DNA from: Streptobacillus felis
GTDB lineage: Bacteria; Fusobacteriota; Fusobacteriia; Fusobacteriales; Leptotrichiaceae
Assembly: GCF_001559775.1 (NCBI RefSeq)
Contig: NZ_LOHX01000073.1
Span: forward strand, 34,436-98,435
Direction of reading: 5' to 3'
DNA length: 64,000 nucleotides
The notes under the pieces were generated by a model. That model worked only from the letters and a program-made list of their open reading frames with translations. It did not search any database and was not told the DNA's origin. The translations under genes and the position numbers were made by a program. This document shows, one piece after another, positions 37,048-45,898 of this stretch (its first letter is position 1; the number at the start of each line of letters is the position of its first letter).

Positions 37048-37569
37048 TTAAAAGGGCGAAATTGCCCACTTAAATGTTTTCTTATAAAATCCAGTTGCGA
37101 TTGTGGAAATAGTAACCTTCTTTTGCGCAGAAGATGCATGAATAAACTCATTATTTCCAATATAAATACCAACATGGTTTACAGTACTATTTTTATTTGT
37201 AGTATCAAAAAATAGCAAATCTCCTATTCTTAAATCATCGATTTTTTTCTTTTGAGCATATGTAGCCATATCCCTTGATACACGAGGTAATTTTATAGAT
37301 GTATTTTTTGAGAATACATAGTTAACAAATCCAGAGCAATCAAATTTATTGGGACCAACAGAACCCCAAGAATATGGTCTACCTAAATTATTTTTAGCAA
37401 ATTCTATAATTTTATCTCTAAGTAATACTTCTTCCTCTTTTGAAATTTCAACATTATGTTCTGAAACTTGTATCAATTCATCCAATATTTTATTTAATCT
37501 ATCATCAGATTCAGTTCTAGAGAAAGTAAGAAATGAAAATAAAGATAAAAATATTAAAATCTTCTTCAT
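37048..37569 (-). CDS. Secreted NlpC/P60 peptidoglycan hydrolase
   Basis: 173 aa cysteine peptidase that cuts murein stem peptides. MKKILIFLSLFSFLTFS is a signal peptide. A short helical linker is followed by the NlpC/P60 core: GRPYSWGSVGPNKFDCSGFV (catalytic Cys), RIGDLLFFDT, HVGIYIGNNEFIHAS (catalytic His pair). The ATG at 37569 follows gaggtgg; a GTG at 37578 would lie within that site. A perfect-consensus promoter precedes it. Confidence 0.93.
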   Translation of the reverse strand: MKKILIFLSLFSFLTFSRTESDDRLNKILDELIQVSEHNVEISKEEEVLLRDKIIEFAKNNLGRPYSWGSVGPNKFDCSGFVNYVFSKNTSIKLPRVSRDMATYAQKKKIDDLRIGDLLFFDTTNKNSTVNHVGIYIGNNEFIHASSAQKKVTISTIATGFYKKTFKWAISPF

Positions 37570-37587
37570 GTTTACCACCTCATGAAA

Positions 37588-37616
37588 ATTATATCTTATT
37601 ATATTAAATATGTCAA
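37588..37616 (-). promoter_or_regulatory. Consensus promoter of the NlpC/P60 gene
   Basis: Minus-strand TTGACA (37616-37611), 17 bp, TATAAT (37593-37588): both hexamers perfect, implying strong constitutive expression. Confidence 0.85.
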
Positions 37617-37642
37617 TTAATTGAAATAAAAAAATAATTTGT

Positions 37643-37671
37643 ATTACATATTAATGTTTTTATGATATAAT
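37643..37671 (+). promoter_or_regulatory. Extended -10 promoter of the thymidine kinase gene
   Basis: TATAAT (37666-37671) preceded by TGA, an extended -10. The -35 (ATTACA, 37643-37648) is poor, with 17 bp spacing. Confidence 0.6.
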
Positions 37672-37696
37672 AAAAAAAAGAAAGGAGAGTAATAAA

Positions 37697-38749
37697 ATGT
37701 TTTTAAAAAATAGTGATAATGTGGGAAGACTTGAAGTAATATGCGGAAGTATGTTTTCAGGTAAGAGTGAGGAATTAATAAGAAGATTAAGAAGAGAATC
37801 ATTTACTAAGCAAAATGTTTTAGTATTTAAACATTCTATAGATAAAAGATATGGCGAAAATGGGATTTTCTCACATAGCCAAGATAGCATAGGTGCTTAT
37901 CCTGCATCTAATGTAGAAGAAATGGAAAAAATAATTTCTAATCATCCAGATGTAGAAGTAATAGGAATAGATGAAGTCCAATTTTTTGGAAAAGAAGTAG
38001 TAGAATTTTGTAAAAAATACGTAGATTTAGGGAAAAGGGTAATAGTTGCTGGTTTAGATCTAGATTTTAAAGCTGAACCATTTCATCCTATGCCAGATTT
38101 ATTAACTTATGCTGATTCAATTATTAAATTAAAGGCAATATGTATGGTTTGTGGTAAAGATGCATATGCAAGTCAAAGATTGATAAATGGAGAACCTGCA
38201 TATAGGGATGATCCTATAGTTATGGTTGGAGCAAGCGAAAATTATGAAGCTAGATGTAGAAGACATCATATTGTAAGAGATAGAGGAGATAAGAGAGCAA
38301 AAATATACTTCCTATTTGGTACTGATATTAACGCTGGAAAAGAAGAAGTTGAAAATTACATACAATCTAAAAATCTAAATTTAACAACAAAAACTATAAG
38401 TATATTTAAAAATGATGAAACAGTTATTGATTTAAGAAATACTATAGAAAAATCATCATATGAATGTGATATTTTATTTATTAGAATTGTTAAAAGTCCT
38501 TTAATTCCAATTGAAGGTGAATATAGTATAATAGATTTAATGGCAGAATATAGAAAAATCTCGTCTGTTATTCTGATTTCTAGAAATAGACGTGGAATGA
38601 TAAATGAAGTTTTAATTTCACATGAAACTATTAGAAAAGCAGATTTAAATTTAGAAGAAATTTATTTCACTACATCTAATAACCCAGAAAAAAAAGAAAA
38701 TATTAAAAAAATAGAAGATATTATAAATTCAAAAGCTATATTAATTTAA
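37697..38749 (+). CDS. tdk: Thymidine kinase fused to a degenerate BioD-like domain
   Basis: 350 aa; bacterial type II thymidine kinases are about 190-200 aa. Residues 1-200 are a complete kinase: Walker A GSMFSGKS (17-24), IDEVQFF (92-98), zinc ligands C150, C153, C188 and H191. Residues 203-350 are an extra domain that follows dethiobiotin synthetase: KIYFLFGTDINAGKEEV (203-219; BioD has GTDTGVGKT), SPLIPI (268-273; BioD GGLLVPI), IIDLMAEY (279-286), SVILISRNRRGMINEVLIS (291-309; BioD VILV...G.iNH.lLT). The P-loop Thr is replaced by Glu, so the extra domain is probably not an active ATPase. Clear SD (aaaggag) and one continuous frame. The kinase assignment is firm; the BioD relation is inferred by eye. 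Confidence 0.9.
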   Translation: MFLKNSDNVGRLEVICGSMFSGKSEELIRRLRRESFTKQNVLVFKHSIDKRYGENGIFSHSQDSIGAYPASNVEEMEKIISNHPDVEVIGIDEVQFFGKEVVEFCKKYVDLGKRVIVAGLDLDFKAEPFHPMPDLLTYADSIIKLKAICMVCGKDAYASQRLINGEPAYRDDPIVMVGASENYEARCRRHHIVRDRGDKRAKIYFLFGTDINAGKEEVENYIQSKNLNLTTKTISIFKNDETVIDLRNTIEKSSYECDILFIRIVKSPLIPIEGEYSIIDLMAEYRKISSVILISRNRRGMINEVLISHETIRKADLNLEEIYFTTSNNPEKKENIKKIEDIINSKAILI

Positions 38750-38762
38750 GGAGGAATTTAAG

Positions 38763-39281
38763 ATGAAAAAAATATTTTTACTATTTGCATTTATATCATT
38801 AAATAGTTTTTCATATACTAGATTATCATCAGATGAATATTTAGGTGGAATATTTACAAGTAAAGCTACTAAAGAAATAATGAAAGATGCATTTGATTAC
38901 GAAAACGACTTAGCTGTTGTATCAGATAGAATGGTTACTATAGAAGATGTGAAAATCGACGCAATATCAGGTTTACAAAATTCTATTTATGATTATTCTT
39001 ATTCAAAATTAAAAACACTATTAGAAGAAACAAAGTTATCGGGTACTAATTTTGATTACGAAACTATGAAGTTAATTGCAGAAGAAGTAGCTAAAGAAAT
39101 AGTTGAAAACAAAAAATATACAATATCAAAAACTGTTGAAATTCAAAATACTAATAAATACTTAAGTTTAGCTAAAATTTCTAGAGAAGAAGTAAGTAAA
39201 ATTACAGTAGAAAAATTTAGAAAAAGATTATTTAATGTTGTTCAAAGATTAAACGATATTTATCATGAATTAGGGAAATAA
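38763..39281 (+). CDS. Exported protein of unknown function (172 aa)
   Basis: MKKIFLLFAFISLNSFSYT is a signal peptide without a lipobox Cys. The mature part is helical and charged, with no Cys and no motif I recognise. Strong aaggagg site. It is followed after 3 bp by the large FtsX-type permease, so the two are very likely co-transcribed and could work together at the envelope. Confidence 0.65.
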   Translation: MKKIFLLFAFISLNSFSYTRLSSDEYLGGIFTSKATKEIMKDAFDYENDLAVVSDRMVTIEDVKIDAISGLQNSIYDYSYSKLKTLLEETKLSGTNFDYETMKLIAEEVAKEIVENKKYTISKTVEIQNTNKYLSLAKISREEVSKITVEKFRKRLFNVVQRLNDIYHELGK

Positions 39282-39284
39282 AAT

Positions 39285-42200
39285 ATGAAAACGAATAATA
39301 AGGATATTATTCGTGAATTTTTTAAATCCAAAACTAGGTTCTTAGCAATATTTATTATAAATTTATTGGGTATATCCACATTTATTGGACTTAATGTTCT
39401 AAACAAAGATATGTACAACACCATTAATAATTTATATCAAGAATTCAATGTTGCAGATATAAAAGTAAGTTCAAATATTGCTCTAAATAAAGATGATTTG
39501 GAAATATTAAATAATTTAGAATATATATCCGAAATAGAATATGGATATAATGATGAAATTTTCATTGAGAATACTAAAAAATTAATGAGTTTAAAAAACA
39601 TACCAGAAAATATTTCAAAAATAAAAGTAATGGAAGGTAAATTACCAGAAAATAGAGATGAAATTATAATAGAATATAAATTAAAATATACTTATCCTTT
39701 GAATTTTAAAATAAATAATTTTAAAGTTGTAGGTTATTTTGAAAATGTTGAAAATAGATTTTTAAATTCAAAAAATCCTGCTTTTAGCGGATATGGTGCA
39801 GTAGATGTAGAAGCTTATGTTGATGTATCTTATTTTGAAAATAAGGACTATAATTTTGCTAATATTAAATTGAATACCGATCTTCCTACTTATGATAAAA
39901 AATATAATGAGTATGTTTTTGAAAAGAAAATAGATTTAGAAAATGCTATATATAAAAATGCACAAAATAAACTAAAAGAATTTTTAAAAGATAATTATTC
40001 ATTAATATCTAATGCTGAAAAAAAAATATTTGAATCAAAGAACGAGATTGAAAATAATCAAAAAAAAATCCTTTCTGCAAAAGAAAAAATAGAAATAGTT
40101 GAAAAAAATTTACAAGAAAAATTTAATCAATTTGAAGGTGCTAACGAAAAATTTCAATATAACGAAGATAAAATAAATAAACAAAAAGTTGAATTAATTG
40201 AAAAACATTATGATCTTAAAGAAAAATTGGTAAAATTAGAAGAAGGTTTAAAAGAACTAGAAACAAATGAAATTAAGATAAAAGAAGGCTATTCTAAAAT
40301 TGAAGATGGATTAGAAATTATTAAAGAAAATGAAAATAAAATTAATGAATCAAAAAAAGAAGTTTTAGAGTCTAAAATAAATGTTGATAATTTAAAACCT
40401 AATTTATTTTTCTCTAGTTCTAAAATAGAAGATGCAAAAAATAAGATAAATGCAGCTTTAAAAGAAATTCAAAATGGTGAAGATAAATTAAATCTTGAGA
40501 AAGAAATCATTTTACAAAATAAAAAAGAATTAGATGAAAATTTAAATTATATAACAAATAAAAAAGAAGAACTTTTAAAAAATAAAAGTGATTTAATCAA
40601 TGGGTTAAAAAGTATTGAGTTAGGAATTGATAAAATTGAATCTGGTTATAATAAACTTATTGAAGAAAAAAATAAATATAATAAAGAATACACTAAAAAC
40701 TTAAATAAACTAAATATTGGTAAAAAAGAAATTGAAAAAAATAAAAATGAAATTATTGATGCTGAAAAAAAATTTAATACTGAAAAAATAAAAGCTTTTG
40801 ATAAATTAAATGAGTCTATAAAAGAAGTAGAGGTTAATAAACGTAAACTTAGCGAGCTTAATGCAATTTATTTTGTAAATACTAGAATAGACAATCCAAG
40901 TTATTCTTCATATATTGAAAGTGTGGAGAGCTTGAATGTAATTTCTAAAATATTTCCGTTAATATTTTATTTGATTGTCGTACTTGTTTCTACAACTACT
41001 ATGACAAGAATGGTAGATGAACAAAGAAATAGTATAGGTACGTATATGTTTTTAGGTTATTCTAAAAAAGTAATTTCTAAAAAATACTATATTTATGCCT
41101 TAATTCCTACTATATTAGGAATATTATTTGGTATATATTTTGGAACATATTTTATTCCAAAATACATCTATACAGCATTTAAAGCAGGTTCTATTTCATC
41201 TTTTGATAAATTATTCATAATTTTAGATAAAAAAATAATAATTATTAGTGTTTTTGCTTCAATATTATCAACATTTTTATCTGTATTTCTTTCTTTAAGA
41301 TCAGATTTTAATCACGTAATTGCAGATCTTTTAAAACCTAAAGTTCCTAAAAATGGTACTAAAATATTACTTGAGAAAATAAAGTTTTTATGGAATAATT
41401 TATCTTTTTCTAATAAAATAAGTTTGAGAAATATTTTTAGGTATAAAGGGAAAATGATAATGAATTTACTTGGAGTAGCAGGATGCACATCATTAATCTT
41501 TCTTGGATTCGCTATAAAAAATTCATTTTCAGAAATTTCAGAATTACAATATAATAAAATTAGAAATTTTCATTCTGAAATAAATTTAAAAAACCATTTA
41601 AATGAAGTAGAAATAAATGATATCATAAATCTTGTTAGTAAAAATTTTGAGAATATTCCACTTCAAAGTATTAATGGAAAATTTTTAACAAAAAAACGTG
41701 AAAATAGAATAAAAATATACATTATCGATAAAATTAATATTGATAAATACTTTTATCTTTCATCAGATTTAGATTCAAATGGTGCTTTAATTTCTAGTAG
41801 AGCTTTAAGTTTATTAGATAAAAAAATTGGAGAGAGTATTTTAGTTAAAGATTATATAGGAAATGAATATAATTTTAATATATCAAATGTTATTGATAAT
41901 TATCAGGGTAATTATATTTTTATTACTAAAGATTATTATGAAAAGAAATTTAATAAAAAATATAAAATAAATAATTTGGTTGTAAAAAATTCAGATAAAG
42001 ATATGGATTATATTTTAAATAATGATGAAATCCAGTCAATTACACTTAATAAAGAGTATAAACTAGTGTTTGATAAAATTAGCGAGAGCTTAAACTTCAT
42101 AGTAATATTTATAACTGTTCTCTCAGCTATGCTTTCTATAGTAGTGACATATAGTTTATTAGAAATAAATGTAAATGAAAGACAAAGAGAACTCGCAACA

Positions 42201-42488
42201 ATAAAAGTTATTGGTTTTTACCCTTCAGAGGTTTCTTTATACATTTATAAAGAAATACTTGCATTAACATTTGTAGGTATATTTATTGGATTAATACTGG
42301 GTAAAGGTTTACATAAAATAATATTATATTCTATGAAAAAAACTAATACTGTTTTCGTTGAAAATATTGGATATAGTCCATATATTTACTCAATATTTTT
42401 AACTTTATTATTTTCTATCATTTCAATGTTATTAATACATAGAAAACTAAAAAATATAAATATGATAGAAGCTTTGAAAATGGAATAA
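39285..42488 (+). CDS. Large FtsX-type permease with a long extracytoplasmic coiled coil
   Basis: 1067 aa. One membrane segment near residues 18-38, a MacB-like external domain (about 45-220), then a long Glu/Lys/Asn-rich coiled coil (about 235-510). Three membrane segments follow (about 535-665, first FtsX domain with TTTMTRMVDEQRNSIGTYMFLGYSKK). A membrane segment near 715-740 opens a second external domain, and the C-terminal FtsX domain has RQRELATIKVIGFYPSEV and three segments. This is the architecture of MacB/YknZ-like or lipoprotein-release permeases with an inserted coiled coil. No ATPase gene is adjacent. A role in envelope export or mechanotransmission to a murein hydrolase is inference. 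Confidence 0.78.
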   Translation: MKTNNKDIIREFFKSKTRFLAIFIINLLGISTFIGLNVLNKDMYNTINNLYQEFNVADIKVSSNIALNKDDLEILNNLEYISEIEYGYNDEIFIENTKKLMSLKNIPENISKIKVMEGKLPENRDEIIIEYKLKYTYPLNFKINNFKVVGYFENVENRFLNSKNPAFSGYGAVDVEAYVDVSYFENKDYNFANIKLNTDLPTYDKKYNEYVFEKKIDLENAIYKNAQNKLKEFLKDNYSLISNAEKKIFESKNEIENNQKKILSAKEKIEIVEKNLQEKFNQFEGANEKFQYNEDKINKQKVELIEKHYDLKEKLVKLEEGLKELETNEIKIKEGYSKIEDGLEIIKENENKINESKKEVLESKINVDNLKPNLFFSSSKIEDAKNKINAALKEIQNGEDKLNLEKEIILQNKKELDENLNYITNKKEELLKNKSDLINGLKSIELGIDKIESGYNKLIEEKNKYNKEYTKNLNKLNIGKKEIEKNKNEIIDAEKKFNTEKIKAFDKLNESIKEVEVNKRKLSELNAIYFVNTRIDNPSYSSYIESVESLNVISKIFPLIFYLIVVLVSTTTMTRMVDEQRNSIGTYMFLGYSKKVISKKYYIYALIPTILGILFGIYFGTYFIPKYIYTAFKAGSISSFDKLFIILDKKIIIISVFASILSTFLSVFLSLRSDFNHVIADLLKPKVPKNGTKILLEKIKFLWNNLSFSNKISLRNIFRYKGKMIMNLLGVAGCTSLIFLGFAIKNSFSEISELQYNKIRNFHSEINLKNHLNEVEINDIINLVSKNFENIPLQSINGKFLTKKRENRIKIYIIDKINIDKYFYLSSDLDSNGALISSRALSLLDKKIGESILVKDYIGNEYNFNISNVIDNYQGNYIFITKDYYEKKFNKKYKINNLVVKNSDKDMDYILNNDEIQSITLNKEYKLVFDKISESLNFIVIFITVLSAMLSIVVTYSLLEINVNERQRELATIKVIGFYPSEVSLYIYKEILALTFVGIFIGLILGKGLHKIILYSMKKTNTVFVENIGYSPYIYSIFLTLLFSIISMLLIHRKLKNINMIEALKME

Positions 42489-42493
42489 TTACT

Positions 42494-42520
42494 AATGCCA
42501 CTATTGTGGCATTTTTATTT
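42494..42520 (+). terminator. Intrinsic terminator of the permease gene
   Basis: 8 bp perfect stem (42494-42501 with 42506-42513), GC-containing, followed by a T-rich tract. Confidence 0.82.
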
Positions 42521-42547
42521 GAAAAAATAGCAAAAATATGATAAAAT
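42519..42547 (+). promoter_or_regulatory. Promoter of the 124-aa exported protein gene
   Basis: TTGAAA (42519-42524), 17 bp, TAAAAT (42542-42547) with an extended TGA ahead of it. Confidence 0.65.
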
Positions 42548-42572
42548 ATTAAAGAATAGGAGGATGGTATTT

Positions 42573-42947
42573 ATGAAAAGACTTTTATTAATATTTCTGA
42601 CTTTTGTTGGTATTACATCTTTTTCAAATTTCAATGACGGTAAATATGAAGTTGCACATAAAAAAGATGGTTATACATTAACTATGAGAATTATTATAAA
42701 AAACTCTAAAATTCTTTCTGTCGACTTTGATAAAATAGATGATAAAGGTGTTAAGTTATCTACAAAAGATAGTGTATTTAGAGAAAAAAAAGATAAAGTA
42801 AAAAAATATATAGTTGAAAATCAAAGTTTTGAGAATTTACCAGATATATACGATAAGAATTCTAACAAGGAATTTCAAACTTTAATAGAATATTTGATTG
42901 AGAAAAGTAAATCATCAAAGCCAGGAATTTTTGAAATTAAAAATTAG
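42573..42947 (+). CDS. Small exported protein, distantly FMN-binding-domain-like
   Basis: 124 aa. MKRLLLIFLTFVGITSFS is a signal peptide. The mature N-terminus, FNDGKYEVAHKKDGYTLTM then IIIKNSKILSVDFDKID, resembles the 'DGtYeg.y..dGy...v.vtikdGKI..V' pattern of small exported FMN-bind-like proteins. The Thr-containing flavinylation motif is not seen, so cofactor binding is doubtful. The ATG at 42573 lies 9 nt from aggagg; the ATG at 42564 abuts it. Confidence 0.6.
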   Translation: MKRLLLIFLTFVGITSFSNFNDGKYEVAHKKDGYTLTMRIIIKNSKILSVDFDKIDDKGVKLSTKDSVFREKKDKVKKYIVENQSFENLPDIYDKNSNKEFQTLIEYLIEKSKSSKPGIFEIKN

Positions 42948-42975
42948 GGGATGTATTTATGCATCCCCTTTACTT
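42947..42975 (+). terminator. Possible terminator after the small exported protein gene
   Basis: 7 bp GC-rich stem (42947-42953 with 42962-42968), followed by a weak T tract. It overlaps the last base of the stop codon. Confidence 0.5.
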
Positions 42976-42986
42976 AAAGGAATAAT

Positions 42987-43679
42987 ATGAGATTAGATAA
43001 ATTTTTAGCCAATAGTGGTATAGGTACTAGAAAAGAAGTAAAAGAATTAATTAAATTAAGAAAAATTACTGTTAATGATATTATTGTAAAGTCCAATGAT
43101 ATGAAAATTGATGAAATAAAAGATGTTATTAAATATGAAAACAATATAATAAATTACACGAAATTTAGGTATATTATGTTAAATAAACCTAAAGGATATA
43201 TTAGTGCTACAGAAGATTTAAAACAAAAAACTGTTTTAGATTTAATTACAGATTTTAAAACATATAATTTATTTCCCGTTGGAAGGTTAGACATTGATAC
43301 AGAAGGACTATTACTATTAACTAATGATGGAAATTTAGCACACAACCTTTTATCGCCAAAAAAACATGTAGAAAAAAAGTATTATGTTGAATTAAGAGAT
43401 ATTATTAATAGTTCTCAAATTGGGATACTTGAATCTGGTGTTGATATTGGTGATGATATAATAACTAAATCATCAAAAATTTCTAAAATAGATTCTGATA
43501 AAGTATTTATTACCATAACTGAAGGGAAATTTCATCAAATAAAAAGAATGTTTGAAGCAGTTGATAACAAAGTAATGTATTTAAAAAGAATTTCAATGGG
43601 ATCACTAATATTAGATGAAAATTTAAAACTAGGAGAGTACAGAGAGCTTACTGTAGAAGAATTGGAAGGATTATTATGA
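42987..43679 (+). CDS. RsuA/RluB-family rRNA pseudouridine synthase
   Basis: 230 aa. N-terminal S4 RNA-binding domain (MRLDKFLANSGIGTRKEVKELI), linker, then the catalytic domain with MLNKPKGYIS, the catalytic Asp in PVGRLDIDTEGLLLLTNDG (about 92-110) and the C-terminal EGKFHQIKRMF. Length and absence of extensions favour RsuA (16S rRNA U516), but RluB/RluE specificity cannot be excluded. Overlaps the next gene by 4 bp (ATGA). Confidence 0.88.
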   Translation: MRLDKFLANSGIGTRKEVKELIKLRKITVNDIIVKSNDMKIDEIKDVIKYENNIINYTKFRYIMLNKPKGYISATEDLKQKTVLDLITDFKTYNLFPVGRLDIDTEGLLLLTNDGNLAHNLLSPKKHVEKKYYVELRDIINSSQIGILESGVDIGDDIITKSSKISKIDSDKVFITITEGKFHQIKRMFEAVDNKVMYLKRISMGSLILDENLKLGEYRELTVEELEGLL

Positions 43680-44506
43680 AAAAAATAGCATACGTTGGGA
43701 CTAAAATTAATTTTGACATTTATAGAGTTTTACATAATAGAATAAAAGAAGTTAAAAATTTAGATTCTGAAATATTTTATGTATCTTATTTGGATGTTAC
43801 AATAGATGAATTTTTAAAAGAATATGATGCAGTTTTTTTTGAGGATAATTTATACAATAAACAAAAGTTTGACTTTTATTTTAATGTAGATGGAGTTATA
43901 CAAGAAATAAATTTAAAAAAACTTTCTTTTATAGAATTAATGAAGTATGCCAATTTTAAAATTGAAAATTCAAACATATTAATTTTAGAAACAAATGAGT
44001 ATTTTAAGCAAATTTATGAAGGACTTAAGGAGCTTAAAGCTTCAAAGTTTCACATCTCATCAATAAAACAAAATAATAGCATAAAATTAGACAAAGGAGA
44101 CTATTTTAAAAACTTTTTAGATATAGAAAGATTGTCAAATTTAGATTTAATTATAAATTTAACAGATGTAGGAAATATATATACTTTAGATCAAAGTCCT
44201 TTAAAAAATGATACTAATATAAATTCTAAATATGTATTAGATTTAGTTAAAATACCTATAGAAAGTACCTTTTTAAAACAATTTAAAAGTAAGGGTGCTA
44301 ATATAATTTATGGAATAGACCTATCAATTATAGAGATGATTTTAATGCTACTTATGATATTTGATAGAAAAGATATTTTCTATAATGAATTTATTAAACA
44401 ATTACATGTTTTTGTAGATAAAAAAATAAATCCAAGACCCAAAAATGAAGTAGAAGAAATAAATACATCCAAAGAATTTTTAAAATTATTGAAAGGAAAT
44501 ATATAA
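43676..44506 (+). CDS. Degenerate shikimate-dehydrogenase (AroE)-like protein
   Basis: 276 aa, collinear with AroE over its whole length. KKIAYVGTKINFDIYRVLHNRI (region 2-23) stands where AroE has its 'yGliG.pi.hS.SP.iHn' motif. ILILETNEYFKQIYEGLKEL (101-120) replaces 'VLILGAGGAaraia.aL.el'. LDLIINLTDVGN (156-167) and DQSPL match 'DlIINaTsvGm...desPl'. VLDLVKIPIESTFLKQFKSKGA (187-208) matches 'v.Dl.Y.P..T.fl..a...Ga'. The substrate serine motif, the catalytic Lys/Asp region and the NADP Gly-rich loop are all lost, so it is likely not a dehydrogenase. It is coupled to the pseudouridine synthase and to the next unknown gene. Confidence 0.6.
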   Translation: MKKIAYVGTKINFDIYRVLHNRIKEVKNLDSEIFYVSYLDVTIDEFLKEYDAVFFEDNLYNKQKFDFYFNVDGVIQEINLKKLSFIELMKYANFKIENSNILILETNEYFKQIYEGLKELKASKFHISSIKQNNSIKLDKGDYFKNFLDIERLSNLDLIINLTDVGNIYTLDQSPLKNDTNINSKYVLDLVKIPIESTFLKQFKSKGANIIYGIDLSIIEMILMLLMIFDRKDIFYNEFIKQLHVFVDKKINPRPKNEVEEINTSKEFLKLLKGNI

Positions 44507-44507
44507 T

Positions 44508-45224
44508 ATGGAAGATTTAAACATTGAATATGAAAAATTACATAATTTTGCAAGATTATTTAATATAGAATATGATGTATATAAAGGAGCAGTGGATAGT
44601 TATAATAAAGATTTGAAAAACGCTGTATTAGAGTATATAGGCTTTGAAGACACAGAAGGTGAAATTCAAAATTTTGAAACATTTTTTTATTACTTAGCTG
44701 TTGAAGAAACAAATGCATATTTTCATAATTATAAATCAAAAAATTATACAAAAGGTTTAAAAAGATTGGTAAATGATTTTTTACCATTATTAAATAATAT
44801 TGACTTTGAAGATTTCGAAAAAAAAGAAAATGAATATGAAGACGTTTTGATAAATATTTTAATTTCAGAGATAAACTATAACCTTAGAAAAGAAAAAAAA
44901 TCAATAGTCGGATTCACTATTGGTTTAGATAATATTTTTTATCTTTTAATTGATAATTCTAAATTAAAAGAAATGAAAAATACTGATTCTAAACTTTTAC
45001 ATATTATAGACTTAGAATATTTAGAAAAACAATTTGGTATAATTTATAAACTTAAAGATACTATACCTGAATTGTCAAATTATCTTCAAAAAGGTGATTA
45101 TATTATGGAACCTGATGAAACAAAAGGAAGTTATATAACTTTATTTGATAAAGCTGTTAAAAAGAATCTTGCTATTAATTACCTTACAGAGGATCAAAAA
45201 AAATTATTAAAGGTTGTGTTATAA
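44508..45224 (+). CDS. Protein of unknown function (238 aa)
   Basis: Acidic, mainly helical, soluble-looking protein with a single internal weakly hydrophobic stretch and no Cys. No motif I recognise. Starts one base after the AroE-like gene and its stop overlaps the HAD gene start by one base (TAATG), so the RsuA-type, AroE-like, unknown and HAD genes form a coupled block. Confidence 0.65.
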   Translation: MEDLNIEYEKLHNFARLFNIEYDVYKGAVDSYNKDLKNAVLEYIGFEDTEGEIQNFETFFYYLAVEETNAYFHNYKSKNYTKGLKRLVNDFLPLLNNIDFEDFEKKENEYEDVLINILISEINYNLRKEKKSIVGFTIGLDNIFYLLIDNSKLKEMKNTDSKLLHIIDLEYLEKQFGIIYKLKDTIPELSNYLQKGDYIMEPDETKGSYITLFDKAVKKNLAINYLTEDQKKLLKVVL

Positions 45225-45898
45225 TGAATATTAAATTATGTATTTTTGATATGGATGGATTAATATTTGACACTGAAAAAGAGTACATAAGACAAGCAGT
45301 AAAATTTGCAAAAACAAATAACATTGATATAACAGAAAAACAAATGCATAGTGTTATTGGAACTAATAATGAAGCATGCGTTAAATTCTATAAATCTCAT
45401 TTTCCAAACTTAGATTTTAAAAAAATATTTAAAACTATAGAAGAAGAAATAATGAAATTAAGTGATGAAAGAAAAATTGGTGTAAAAAAAGGAGTTAAAG
45501 AGTTAATAAGTTATTTAAAAAATGAAAATATTAAACTTGCTATAGCTTCATCATCTCAAAAAAACAAAATTCATAAATTATTAAAAAATGAAGAATTATA
45601 TCAATATTTTGATTTTATTATATCTGGAGAAGAAGTATTAGAAAGTAAACCTAATCCAGAAATATTTTTAAAAACTATAAAACACTTTAGATTAAATCCT
45701 TGTGATTGTATAGTTCTTGAAGATTCATATAATGGTATTAGAGCTGCGCATAAAGCAGGTGCTATTCCTGTAATGATACCTGATTTATTAATACCTACAG
45801 ATGAAACTGATAAATTATGTTTTAAAACATTAGATAACCTACTTGAAGTAATAAAACTACTAGAGGAGATAAAAAATGGAGAATATAACACTATATAG
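45224..45898 (+). CDS. HAD-superfamily sugar-phosphatase/phosphomutase-like hydrolase
   Basis: 224 aa, subfamily IA with a helical cap inserted after motif I. Motif I IFDMDGLIFDTEKEY (nucleophile D9 and D11), motif II ASSSQK, motif III Lys in ESKPNPEIFLK, motif IV VLEDSYNGIRAAHKAGA. Closest by layout to beta-phosphoglucomutase/YniC-type phosphatases. Substrate open. It overlaps dnaX by 23 bp. Confidence 0.87.
   Translation: MNIKLCIFDMDGLIFDTEKEYIRQAVKFAKTNNIDITEKQMHSVIGTNNEACVKFYKSHFPNLDFKKIFKTIEEEIMKLSDERKIGVKKGVKELISYLKNENIKLAIASSSQKNKIHKLLKNEELYQYFDFIISGEEVLESKPNPEIFLKTIKHFRLNPCDCIVLEDSYNGIRAAHKAGAIPVMIPDLLIPTDETDKLCFKTLDNLLEVIKLLEEIKNGEYNTI

Noticed and set aside
39960..40860. Coding tandem repeat in the permease coiled coil
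   Set aside because: Glu/Lys/Asn-rich heptads recur, but there is no exact repeated unit at DNA level; this is ordinary coiled coil composition.
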